The notes under the pieces: model-generated
Database searches by the model: none
Told to the model about the DNA's origin: nothing
Seen by the model: the letters and a program-made list of their open reading frames with translations, nothing else
NCBI GenBank assembly: GCA_028709955.1
Contig: JAQUTD010000007.1
Span: forward strand, 1 to 36,430
Reading direction: 5' to 3'
Source: Bacteroidales bacterium
GTDB taxonomy: Bacteria > Bacteroidota > Bacteroidia > Bacteroidales > P3
DNA: 36,430 nucleotides
Made by a program: the position numbers and the translations under genes
Part shown: piece after piece, positions 19,301-27,596 of the stretch
Layout of the letters: each line of letters begins with the position of its first letter
How positions within the stretch are numbered: position 1 is the stretch's first letter

Positions 19301-20862
19301 TTTATGTAATCGTATATTTTTTCTTTTACAATTGCAGTTTTACGATAGGATTCATAGTTGATAAAGCCACTTATTGCAAGACGCATAAGCATAACTTCGG
19401 CTTGAGTTTCATCCATTGAGATATATCTTGCGAATTCTTTAACTGGGATATTCTTTTTCTTATATTTATCAGCAAATCCTTTTATTCTATAAATAGGATT
19501 AACATCATCTATTCCTTGTAGTTTATCCCATTTCGATTGAGTATAGTAATTATTTGACTCAAAAGATGCAAACGAAACGCTATTTGTTGGACCTTTAATT
19601 GAAGTAAATTCAATTGTATGTCCATCCAATTTGACATAAACTGCTTCTGTATAAACATCAATTGAATGATAAGAATCAACCCAAGGACTTGCAGAAATTC
19701 CTTCCTTATTATTTATCCCAGCAATTTCTCTTGAACTCTTATTGTATCGCATTAGAAGTCCAGGATGGTAGATTGAGTCATTATTGATATAAAAAGTTAT
19801 TTGACATTCTGCAGAAGCAATTCCATCCTGGCTAAAAGGGTGAACGATTGCTTTTGCCCTGCAAAATAGTTTACCTTCTTTCTTAAATACCAATTCTGCA
19901 GGTTCTTGTGCATTTCCTGTTCCTAAAAACTTTCCTCCTTGCTGAGTAAATCCTCCAACATAATCAACCTCTGGGAATATATTCTTAATTATTTCTTCTC
20001 TTTTATAGGAATAGAAACGAGGAAAAGTTGGATCTGAAGTTTTATCAGAACATTGGTCTTCAAAACTTCCTTTTAGTTTGTGTTGGAAATACTCTTTATT
20101 GGTAAACTGAACAGAATCGGCATAAATCGCAGCTCGTTTTAATGAAACACTGTATTTAGATAATTCTGCAAAAACCTGATCTTTTGGTAACCCTGCTCTT
20201 GAGAAATCAACTTTTCCTCCTTCGGCTTCAAATGTTTGTTCTACTATATAAAATTTACCTCTTGTTGCATAAATTGTATTCTGGTCTTTTTGTGATGAAT
20301 ATGTTAAATCTATATTTGAAGTAAATTCGGCATATGGACCTCTGGCAGTATCTATTCGGATTGTATAACCACTATGTTTGGCTGCCCAATTAATAGTTTT
20401 TGAAGAATACAAAGAATTATACTTTACTAAATTAAGAGATGATGATACTGCATTATTAAATCCTCCTAAGGTAGAAGATTCTATTGTCCACTGAAGACCT
20501 TTAAACCATTGATTAAAGCTTTCTTTCGATTGATTTGTTGTTTGAAAAGCAACCTGAGTTTCAATAAAATCATAAAACCCTGGCAAAGGACGTACTCTTT
20601 TTTTAAGCATTTCATTTGAAAGTATCATAACATCTTTCTTCTGCTGAGTTGGTAGTCCATTCCAAAGATTCGCGTATTGTAAGATAAGGGCTTCATAATC
20701 TTTTTGCTTATCTTTTTTCATATTAACATCGGATTGATAAAATTCGGTAAGCTCCGCTATGTAAGTGTCTGCATTTCCACTAAATTCCTTAAATCTTTGT
20801 GCAAAAATATTTAAACTCATACACAATATAGACAAGGTTAAAATCAATCTCCTAATTCTCAT
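16375..20862 (-). CDS. Large (1495 aa) exported protein of unrecognised family
   Basis: Single long ORF with signal peptide MRIRRLILTLSILCMSLNIFAQR; beta-rich body; no motif I can assign. Confidence 0.8.
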   Translation of the reverse strand: MRIRRLILTLSILCMSLNIFAQRFKEFSGNADTYIAELTEFYQSDVNMKKDKQKDYEALILQYANLWNGLPTQQKKDVMILSNEMLKKRVRPLPGFYDFIETQVAFQTTNQSKESFNQWFKGLQWTIESSTLGGFNNAVSSSLNLVKYNSLYSSKTINWAAKHSGYTIRIDTARGPYAEFTSNIDLTYSSQKDQNTIYATRGKFYIVEQTFEAEGGKVDFSRAGLPKDQVFAELSKYSVSLKRAAIYADSVQFTNKEYFQHKLKGSFEDQCSDKTSDPTFPRFYSYKREEIIKNIFPEVDYVGGFTQQGGKFLGTGNAQEPAELVFKKEGKLFCRAKAIVHPFSQDGIASAECQITFYINNDSIYHPGLLMRYNKSSREIAGINNKEGISASPWVDSYHSIDVYTEAVYVKLDGHTIEFTSIKGPTNSVSFASFESNNYYTQSKWDKLQGIDDVNPIYRIKGFADKYKKKNIPVKEFARYISMDETQAEVMLMRLAISGFINYESYRKTAIVKEKIYDYIKANTKKQDYDNIRFVSSTKKEANAVLNILDMDLRMYGIETFSLSDTHFVNIAPVKGEIVMKKNRSFEFNGRITAGRFNMGGEKCYFDYERFALNLPKIDSMAFYVPLFEDTNKIVKIQTPLQNLVCELLIDDPKNKSSIKKVPGYPMLSSLEDSYVYYDQTRIQNGAYLRDKFYYKLDPFKLKDLMTFKTDSVKFTGVFKSAGIFPDIKEPLKVMKDYSLGFVIETPQVGMLAYGGKGKFYNRVDLSLQGLLGAGYLEYIASRSDSRMFVFLPDSMYCTTDKFICTNKGAVEFPDVTVTKTFANWYPYKDYMQVDQKAEPFYMYSGNSLHSGSLIVRPSGLTGNGSNKVGEMIVDATNFKFKNITYSSDTANFTLMSLNGNDIAFKAKEVKSYVDFKTRKGEFTSIEGVKPCDLTYLQYSCEVDKFDWQMDSKELALLNSMSVQAGDFPNKDIKSLVELEQPGAKFIATNPLQKGLTFNSVHATLSLKTNKLTADQVFLVRSADAAISPSDATIIIRPGAQMDTIESAKILVDTETKLHQFYDARVHIFSSVLYSANGYIDFVDENKKKHPIFMTKINPDPTYTRAIGSVYKDISIPLNSAFNFYGTVQVDAKDTNFLFDGGLQLTHNCNENLAWVKFKSRVDSKNIFIPIPEAPTSVEGQRITASLQFNPKNMEPRSAFLTTDVEADNTFMSSKGFLTYDKASNEYRIASMEKLEDMQGEIGDYLVLNKSTCDAKGQGMISVGFNKGGVVSMNNYGEIKINNSNATADINMSLGLRFPFNQQALDYMGVELYEDMNLIPIELETSKYKDQLFAMFGEKGVELYEDLLITGEWKEIPKDMNYTLYFSNVRMQWDPILNSYVSYGDVELSMVGKYQMNKMIRAKIQLLKTSISNEIRIYVEANPDHWYFFTYNGASMSAVSSYEIFNEYIKAVPSKDREFKGEDGKIYTYRLSTPNEKRDFIRKLEKIEEQDKNQE

Positions 20863-20870
20863 TTTCAGTT

Positions 20871-21710
20871 TTATTTATTTTTTATCAATCTTAATGCCGC
20901 CCAATTCTCTTTCGAGAGTTGAATATCCAAGTCAAACCCGTATTTTCCAGCTTCTTCAACTAACATATCAACATCATTTGTGTAGAATCCACTCAAAAAC
21001 AAGACTCCATTTTTTCTTATATGGTTAGCATATTTTGAAATGTCTTGAAGAAGAATGTTCCTATTAATGTTGGCAATGAAAATATCATAATCCCTATCCA
21101 ATAGATCAGCATCTCCATATCTTACAACAATTTCAGAATTGTTTCTATCAATATTTTCTTTAGCATTGTTAAACGCCCATTCATCATTATCAATAGCCTC
21201 AACATAAGAAGCCCCTTTCATTTTGGTAAGAATTGCTAACACGCCCGTTCCACTTCCCATATCCATAACATCCTTTCCTCTTACATCCTCGTTTTGTAGG
21301 AGTTGGATAATTTGAAAGGTTGTGGGATGATGAGCTGTGCCAAAGGACATTTTGGGTGAAATCTCTATATTGTACTCTACTTCTTTAATTGGCTCATGAA
21401 AACTTGCATGTACATAACAAAAATCATTGATTAATACAGCTGGATATGACTTTTCCCACTCTGCATTCCAGTCTTGTTGTTCTATTTCCTTTATTTTTGT
21501 GGAAATATCAACTTCTGGATTCAATTCAATGAATCTTGCTATCAAAAGCTTAAATTCTTTCTCACTATAAAGCCCCTCCTGGCAATAAGCTAAAAAGCCC
21601 TCAAATGTATCCATAAAACTTTCAAATCCAATATCACATAAATCAGATTGTAAAATCTCGGAGTAAATTTGAAGAGGCTCTAAGCAAAACTCTACTTCAA
21701 TATATTTCAT
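20871..21710 (-). CDS. prmA: Ribosomal protein L11 methyltransferase
   Basis: MSFGTAHHPTTFQIIQLL, DVMDMGSGTGVLAILTKMKGA, IFIANINRNILLQ. Confidence 0.93.
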   Translation of the reverse strand: MKYIEVEFCLEPLQIYSEILQSDLCDIGFESFMDTFEGFLAYCQEGLYSEKEFKLLIARFIELNPEVDISTKIKEIEQQDWNAEWEKSYPAVLINDFCYVHASFHEPIKEVEYNIEISPKMSFGTAHHPTTFQIIQLLQNEDVRGKDVMDMGSGTGVLAILTKMKGASYVEAIDNDEWAFNNAKENIDRNNSEIVVRYGDADLLDRDYDIFIANINRNILLQDISKYANHIRKNGVLFLSGFYTNDVDMLVEEAGKYGFDLDIQLSKENWAALRLIKNK

Positions 21711-21743
21711 TAATAATTGACTTTATTTATTTCTTTTATCCTT

Positions 21744-22499
21744 TTAGAAAGATTTAATTATGGCTAAGAAATCTTCTGCTTTCAAAGAAGCTCCACCTAT
21801 CAATCCTCCATCAACATCCTTATTTGCGAACAATTCTTTTGCATTTTTAGCATTACAACTACCTCCATAAAGTATAGAAATTTCTTCTGCTACTTCATTC
21901 CCATACTTTTTATCTAATAAAGAACGAATAAAGGCGTGCATTTCTTGCGCTTGAAGACTTGTCGCCGTTTTTCCAGTTCCTATAGCCCAAACTGGTTCAT
22001 AAGCAATAACAACATTTAATATTTCCTGACTTGTTAAATTAAAAAGGCTTTCCTCAAGTTGTTTTTGCACAACATCAAAATGTTTTCCAGATTCTCTCTC
22101 TTCCAAAACCTCACCAAGACAGAATATTGGCTTAATATCATCTTTCAATAGTTTTGTAATTTTTGTTGCAATCTCTTGATTAGTTTCATTAAAGTATTTC
22201 CTTCTTTCACTATGTCCAACGATGCAATAATCAACGTTCATTGAAGCCAACATTTTTGAAGAAACCTCTCCAGTATATGCGCCATTATCAAAAGAGGCAA
22301 CATTTTGAGCCCCTGCAAAGAAGTTTGACTCCTGTGCTAAATCTGAAGTTAATTCAAGGTAAGGAAAAGGTGGACAAATAACGACATCCGCATTTAATTC
22401 AACAGAGTCTAATTTTTCAGCAATATCGTTTACCAAATCATCTGCTAATTCGAAACTTAAGTTCATCTTCCAGTTTCCAGCAACTATATTTCTTCTCAT
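21744..22499 (-). CDS. tpiA: Triosephosphate isomerase
   Basis: AGNWKMN, YCIVGHSERRKYFNETN, VIAYEPVWAIGTGKTA, ISILYGGSCNAKNAKEL, GGLIGGASLKAEDF. Confidence 0.97.
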   Translation of the reverse strand: MRRNIVAGNWKMNLSFELADDLVNDIAEKLDSVELNADVVICPPFPYLELTSDLAQESNFFAGAQNVASFDNGAYTGEVSSKMLASMNVDYCIVGHSERRKYFNETNQEIATKITKLLKDDIKPIFCLGEVLEERESGKHFDVVQKQLEESLFNLTSQEILNVVIAYEPVWAIGTGKTATSLQAQEMHAFIRSLLDKKYGNEVAEEISILYGGSCNAKNAKELFANKDVDGGLIGGASLKAEDFLAIIKSF

Positions 22500-22543
22500 A
22501 ATTTTATTGTATTAATTTGTTAATTTAATGTAGTAATTAATTG

Positions 22544-22573
22544 CAAATATACACGAAATTTATGAAAAGCCAA
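22544..22573 (-). promoter_or_regulatory. Candidate tpiA promoter (TTG-N19-TATATTTG)
   Basis: + strand CAAATATA (22544-22551) and CAA (22571-22573), 19-nt spacing, 45 bp upstream of the tpiA ATG. Confidence 0.5.
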
Positions 22574-22807
22574 TTCTATATAGAGCTAAAAAGGATAGGG
22601 AAAAGAAATATGTATTCTTAAATTTTTAATTTTATTTCAATATGTCAATCGATATAACCATTTAGAAACATCTTTTTAATATAAAATTCAATCCGTTTAA
22701 TCCATAAAGTCGTGATTTTAGTTTATATTAAATAAGAAAAAGGATTACAATAAACAATTTTTAATCAAAACTCATGTTAAATTAATTTAATCCTAATCTA
22801 TTTTCAT

Positions 22808-22866
22808 TATGTTGCCAACATAACGTCACTATGTTGCCAACATATCACTCATATGTTGGCAACATA
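22808..22866. repeat. Array of three 15-bp palindromes TATGTTG(C/G)CAACATA at exact 22-bp period
   Basis: 22808-22822, 22830-22844 (centre C) and 22852-22866 (centre G), separated by 7-bp spacers acgtcac and tcactca. Confidence 0.9.
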
Positions 22867-22899
22867 CAAAGATTAAATAAGGGAAAAATATAAAAAAAT

Positions 22900-23976
22900 T
22901 TATTTACCTATCCTTACTCTTGGATCTAAAACACCATAAAGGATATCAACAACAATGTTGATTATAACTAAAAGAACACAAATTATTAGAAGCGCCCCCA
23001 TAACAACTGGAAAATCGTATTTTTCTAAGCCGTCAACAATAACAACTCCCACTCCCTTCCAGTCAAAAATATATTCCACAAAAACTGCTCCAGCCAAAAG
23101 AGAAGCAAACCATCCTGAAACTGAAGTTAAAACCGGGTTCATGGCATTTTTAAGAGCATGACGACGAAGTATTTGAAATCTGGAGAGACCTTTTGATTTT
23201 GCAGTACGAATATAGTCTTGAGAAAGGACGTCTAATAGAGCACTCTTGGTAAGTTCGGAGATTACGGCAAGAGGTCTTATGCCTAAGGTGAATGCGGGAA
23301 GAATTATATTCTTAAGGTCAAGGTTTTCACCCCGTCCAAAATCATCAACAGAAAATAGGCTACCAAACATACTCAGTCCTGTGTAGGGAGCAAGGACGTA
23401 TGCGAAGAGCCATGCAAAAATGATGGCTGCAAAAAATGATGGCAAAGACATTCCAAGAACAATTACACTAAGATTTATCCTATCAAACCAACTATCCTTA
23501 AAAATTGCTGAAAGACTGCCCAAGCTTACACCCACAACAAAGGCAAAGAGCATACTGACTAATGCTAATATAATTGTGTTTGGAAAGGCTTCAGAAAGAA
23601 TATCAGTTACTTGACGTTTGGATTGGTAACTTCTTCTTAAGTAGGGCTTCTTTAAAACTACAACGTTCTCTTCTGAGGAGTAGATTTTATTGTAAGAATA
23701 CTTAGTTTTGTCTAAGTATCTTGATTCTTCTTTCGAAGTTTTATGAAAGGAAATGGGGGACAAATCGTTTAGGTAGTAGAGGAATTGAATTCCAAGAGAT
23801 TTGTCAAGTCCCAAGTCTTTATTAATTATCTCAACGCTTTGCTGATCTGCTCTTTGACCTAACATCATTCTGGCAGGATCGCCAGGAAGTACATTAAACA
23901 AAAAGAATACCAGAGTTACAACCCCAAGCAAAACTAAAAAACCATAACCTATTCTTCTTAATATAAAGTCTAACAT
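22900..23976 (-). CDS. ABC transporter permease (DppB/OppB type)
   Basis: RRIGYGFLVLLGVVTLVFFLFNVLPGDPARMMLG; RTAKSKGLSRFQILRRHALKNAMNPVLT EAA loop; DILYGVLDPRVRIG C-terminus. Confidence 0.92.
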   Translation of the reverse strand: MLDFILRRIGYGFLVLLGVVTLVFFLFNVLPGDPARMMLGQRADQQSVEIINKDLGLDKSLGIQFLYYLNDLSPISFHKTSKEESRYLDKTKYSYNKIYSSEENVVVLKKPYLRRSYQSKRQVTDILSEAFPNTIILALVSMLFAFVVGVSLGSLSAIFKDSWFDRINLSVIVLGMSLPSFFAAIIFAWLFAYVLAPYTGLSMFGSLFSVDDFGRGENLDLKNIILPAFTLGIRPLAVISELTKSALLDVLSQDYIRTAKSKGLSRFQILRRHALKNAMNPVLTSVSGWFASLLAGAVFVEYIFDWKGVGVVIVDGLEKYDFPVVMGALLIICVLLVIINIVVDILYGVLDPRVRIGK

Positions 23977-24032
23977 TAAAAACTGTTGTTCAAAAATTTC
24001 TATTTCTACTCTCTTTTCAACCTTTTCTAAAG

Positions 24033-25205
24033 TTATTCTTGGATAGGCTCTTGCTTTTCTATTTTCAAATCCTTAAAATCGGGCAAACATCTCCATGACC
24101 ATTTCTTTTGAACAACTCCATCTTTAATCATAACAACACCTGGATTTGAACGCATCATGGTTTCTATAGCTTTGTCGTCGGTTGAATACATTAAGACGTT
24201 ATTCCAATTATGTTTTTCAGTAAATTCAGCCCATTTCTTAACAGAAGAAGCGGTTATGATAGCAGTTTGGCAGCCGTGGTTAGTAGCTTCTTTTTCAAAC
24301 TTAGCAATTTTTTGTATTGCCTTTTTGGATGGTGAGTCTAAATTTACAATTGTAAAGATAAAGCTGGTTCCAGGATGGGATAGAATTTCAAAAGATTGGT
24401 CATGGTCATTTAACACACCAATCATTGAAAAGCCATCAGCTGCAATAGTATTGGTATTTAACACTCTACTACTGATAAATGTCCAATTGGAAATAAAATT
24501 GGGATCTTCTTCATATGCTTTCATCAGTTCTTCCATTCCAAATTCTCTTTCCAAAGACGTATTATTGTTTTTGTATAGAGCATAACTCACGGGAGGTTTT
24601 TGATCTTCTGCTTTTGGAACCATTCTATTGCCTTCTTTCCATGGGCGAAAGTCAATTATTGGTTCATAAACAGCATTTAGAGAGGAAAAACATAGAACCA
24701 TAAGTATAACAAATCCTCCAATCAGTCTGCCGTAACTTCGGTTAATAGGCGGTGAAAGTTTTAATTTATCGAAAATAAACGACAGGATAAGCAATATATC
24801 AAGAATAATATTTTTCCAGAAGGTTTGCCAATTGGTTAATTTTATTGCATCACCAAAACAACCACAATCTGAAACCTTATTTGTTAGTGCGTCAATTAAT
24901 GTAATGACTGTGAAGAACAGCATCATAAGGCCAACTAACCAATTTACCGACTTTTTAAAATAGCCCAAAACCAATAGAATCCCTATAATTAATTCTAAAC
25001 TACATAAAAAAATGGATAATATAATAGGTAACCATGGCATAAAATTAATAATATCAATTAAGCCAAAGGCCCCAAAATACTCCGTAATTTTATACGCTGT
25101 TCCAAAAGGGTCAACTGATTTTACAAAGCCAGAGAAGATAAAAACTAATCCGACAATTATTCTAAATATTCTTCCTAAATACTTCATAATGTTCTTATAT
25201 AACAA
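24033..25205 (-). CDS. DoxX/MauE-like membrane protein with C-terminal extension (BT_3928-like)
   Basis: GLVFIFSGFVKSVDPFGTAYKITEYFGAF, KVSDCGCFGDAIKLTNWQTFWKN; the start could also be the downstream ATG at 25187. Confidence 0.8.
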   Translation of the reverse strand: MLYKNIMKYLGRIFRIIVGLVFIFSGFVKSVDPFGTAYKITEYFGAFGLIDIINFMPWLPIILSIFLCSLELIIGILLVLGYFKKSVNWLVGLMMLFFTVITLIDALTNKVSDCGCFGDAIKLTNWQTFWKNIILDILLILSFIFDKLKLSPPINRSYGRLIGGFVILMVLCFSSLNAVYEPIIDFRPWKEGNRMVPKAEDQKPPVSYALYKNNNTSLEREFGMEELMKAYEEDPNFISNWTFISSRVLNTNTIAADGFSMIGVLNDHDQSFEILSHPGTSFIFTIVNLDSPSKKAIQKIAKFEKEATNHGCQTAIITASSVKKWAEFTEKHNWNNVLMYSTDDKAIETMMRSNPGVVMIKDGVVQKKWSWRCLPDFKDLKIEKQEPIQE

Positions 25206-25210
25206 AATTA

Positions 25211-25747
25211 TTATTGAATTTTAATGCAGGCAAATACGCCATAATTTATAATATCGTAGTAATTTGCATCAATTCCTTCAGAAACAAAAACTTTTCCTTC
25301 ATTATCTTCAATCTGTTTTAATCGCATTATTTTCATAAGAATTAAATCCAAAATAGAACTAACCCTCATGCTGCGCCAAGCTTCTGAGTAGTCGTGATTC
25401 TTATCTTCCATCAACTTTTTTGCTCCTTTTGAATATTTATCAAAAAGCTCCAATGCAATTGAATTATCGAGTTTATCTTTATTATCGTTTACGACACCTA
25501 ATTCCAATTGGATAAGTGCTATGATTGAGTAGTTAATAATTCCTATAAATTCGGAGAGGATTCCTTCTTCAATTTTCATTACTCCAGATTCTTGAAACTG
25601 TCTAATACGGTTGGCTTTTATGAATATTTGATCAGTAAGAGAAGGGAGTCTAAGAATGCGCCAGGATGCACCGTAATCTTTAAGCTTGGCAGAGTACAAA
25701 TCCCTACATTGTTTTATAACCTGATCATACTCTTTTGATGTGTTCAT
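25211..25747 (-). CDS. DUF1599 (nucleotide modification associated domain 1-like) protein, internally duplicated
   Basis: DYGASWRILRLPSLTDQIFIKANRIRQFQ...IGIINYSIIALIQLE and DYSEAWRSMRVSSILDLILMKIMRLKQIE...YDIINYGVFACIKIQ; start set at MNTSKEYDQ. Confidence 0.85.
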   Translation of the reverse strand: MNTSKEYDQVIKQCRDLYSAKLKDYGASWRILRLPSLTDQIFIKANRIRQFQESGVMKIEEGILSEFIGIINYSIIALIQLELGVVNDNKDKLDNSIALELFDKYSKGAKKLMEDKNHDYSEAWRSMRVSSILDLILMKIMRLKQIEDNEGKVFVSEGIDANYYDIINYGVFACIKIQ

Positions 25748-25793
25748 ATTATTTTTTCTTATTGATATAAATAAATAATCTCTAATATTTATG

Positions 25794-25801
25794 TAATTTT
25801 G
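25794..25801 (+). promoter_or_regulatory. Candidate -7 element (TAATTTTG) for folP
   Basis: TAnnTTTG match 25 bp before the ATG at 25827. Confidence 0.4.
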
Positions 25802-25826
25802 CTTTTCAAAAAAGGCAAAACACACT

Positions 25827-26699
25827 ATGAATTCAATCGATAAAATTACAAATTTATCTTATAATAGCACCATAAATTTGCAAGGAAAATTAATTTCTCT
25901 TCAAAACCCTCTCATAATGGGTATCTTAAATCTAACAACTGATTCTTTTTTTGATGGTGGTAAATATGTAAATAATATTGAAAAAGCACTATCTCGCACT
26001 AAGGAAATGATTGATCAAGGGGCTGACATAATTGATATAGGCGCTTGTTCAACACGTCCAAATGCAATTTTGGTTAGTCAGGAAGAAGAATTAAAACAAC
26101 TTATCCCCGTGGTAAGAGAAATTAGAAAAGAATTCCCTGATATTATAATTTCAATTGATACAGTTTGGTCAAAAGTTGCTCTGACAACAATTCAAGAGGG
26201 AGCAAATATAATAAATGATATTTCAGGAGGGCAATTTGATTCAGAGTTATTCAAAATACTTCCTTCGCTAAAAGCTCCTTACGTACTTTCACACACTCCT
26301 ACCACGCCAGACAAAATGCAAAAGAATACTAATTACGAAAATATTTTCTTAGATATTTCTAATTACTTTTCAGAAAAAATTAACCAACTACATAAATTGG
26401 GAGTTTATGATATAATCCTTGATCTTGGATTTGGATTTGGAAAAACAATTGAGCAGAACTATTTTCTATTGAACCATCTTGAAGATTTCAAGACTTTTGG
26501 GTTACCAATTTTAACAGGAATTTCAAGAAAAACTATGATATATAAACCACTATGCCTTTCGGCTCAAGAAGCATTAAATGGAACAACTTTTCTACATGCT
26601 TTTGCTCTAATGAATAATAGTAACATTTTAAGAGTTCACGACGTTAAAGAAGCTAAACAATGCGTTGAACTCTACAAATTAATTGAGAACAACAAATAA
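25827..26699 (+). CDS. folP: Dihydropteroate synthase
   Basis: LIMGILNLTTDSFFDGGKY, GADIIDIGACSTRP, ISIDTVWSKVA, ANIINDISGG, LDLGFGFGKT, TGISRKTMI. Confidence 0.95.
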   Translation: MNSIDKITNLSYNSTINLQGKLISLQNPLIMGILNLTTDSFFDGGKYVNNIEKALSRTKEMIDQGADIIDIGACSTRPNAILVSQEEELKQLIPVVREIRKEFPDIIISIDTVWSKVALTTIQEGANIINDISGGQFDSELFKILPSLKAPYVLSHTPTTPDKMQKNTNYENIFLDISNYFSEKINQLHKLGVYDIILDLGFGFGKTIEQNYFLLNHLEDFKTFGLPILTGISRKTMIYKPLCLSAQEALNGTTFLHAFALMNNSNILRVHDVKEAKQCVELYKLIENNK

Positions 26700-26709
26700 A
26701 ACTAAATAA

Positions 26710-27501
26710 ATGATTGAATTATTGGCCCAGCCTTTTCCACTTAGAATTATTGATTTACTTGATATCTTTCTATCTTGCATATTAATTTACTTTATTTATA
26801 AATTGCTTAAAGGAACAAATGCTCTAAGTATAGTAATAACATTTCTTATTATATATTTAATTTGGATTATAGTATCATTCCTTCAAATGCGAATACTTAC
26901 AGAAGTAATTGGACAATTTATAAGTGTTGGTGCAATAGGAATAATTATAATTTTCCAACCCGAAATAAGAAGATTTTTTGCAATGCTTGGTTCAAAAAGT
27001 ATTGAAAGAGGAAAGAAAAATAAGTTTTTCTTTTGGAGAATTAATAAAAACGAAATTGATAACTTTAACACAACTGCTATTGTTCAAGCCTACCAACATC
27101 TTTCTCAATCAAAAACTGGTGCATTAATTGTAATATCAAAATACAACGATTTAGATACTATTATCCAATCAGGAGAATTGCTAAATTGTCAAATTAACTC
27201 TCAACTAATTGAAACAATATTTTTTAAGAACTCTCCTCTTCATGATGGAGCAATGATTATTAAAGACAATACCATAAAAGCTGCGAGGTGTATCTTACCT
27301 GTAAGTTCTAACTATAATATTCCAGCCAATTTAGGATTACGTCATCGTTCTGCAATTGGAATAACAGAGCAAACTGACGCAATTGCAATAATAGTAAGTG
27401 AACAAACAGGACATATTTCAATTTCAAAATCAGGAAACTTACAAGAGGGAGTAACACCTTCTCGCCTCCAAGAATTCCTTGACCAAGAATTTAATTCATA
27501 A
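26710..27501 (+). CDS. cdaA: Diadenylate cyclase (CdaA/DacA type)
   Basis: Three N-terminal TM segments, then IIFQPEIRRFFAMLG, TGALIVISKYNDLD, FFKNSPLHDGAMIIKDNTIKAARCILPVS, LGLRHRSAIGITEQTDAIAIIVSEQTG. Confidence 0.94.
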   Translation: MIELLAQPFPLRIIDLLDIFLSCILIYFIYKLLKGTNALSIVITFLIIYLIWIIVSFLQMRILTEVIGQFISVGAIGIIIIFQPEIRRFFAMLGSKSIERGKKNKFFFWRINKNEIDNFNTTAIVQAYQHLSQSKTGALIVISKYNDLDTIIQSGELLNCQINSQLIETIFFKNSPLHDGAMIIKDNTIKAARCILPVSSNYNIPANLGLRHRSAIGITEQTDAIAIIVSEQTGHISISKSGNLQEGVTPSRLQEFLDQEFNS

Positions 27502-27529
27502 AAAAATCGAGTTCAAAAAAATAAAAGAA

Positions 27530-27563
27530 ACTTATTTGAAAATAAGTCTTATTTATTTTCAAA
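27530..27563. terminator. Overlapping alternative hairpins between convergent genes, possible bidirectional terminator
   Basis: ACTTATTT-GA-AAATAAGT (27530-27547) overlaps TTTGAAAATAA-GTCTTAT-TTATTTTCAAA (27535-27563). Confidence 0.45.
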
Positions 27564-27596
27564 CAAACAGCGTTTTTTTCAAGCTAAAGTGGCTTG

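Noticed and set aside
22741-22794. AGGATTA ... TAATCCT inverted repeat and the TTAAATTAATTTAA palindrome
   Set aside because: Short, AT-rich and easily expected by chance at this base composition; not called separately from the phased array.
22808-22866. Possible mini-CRISPR
   Set aside because: The repeat is 15 bp and the spacers only 7 bp, with palindromic units and no cas genes; this is not CRISPR architecture.
24157-24585. 142-aa plus-strand ORF opposite the DoxX-like gene
   Set aside because: Antisense to a supported CDS, with no recognisable domain or promoter.
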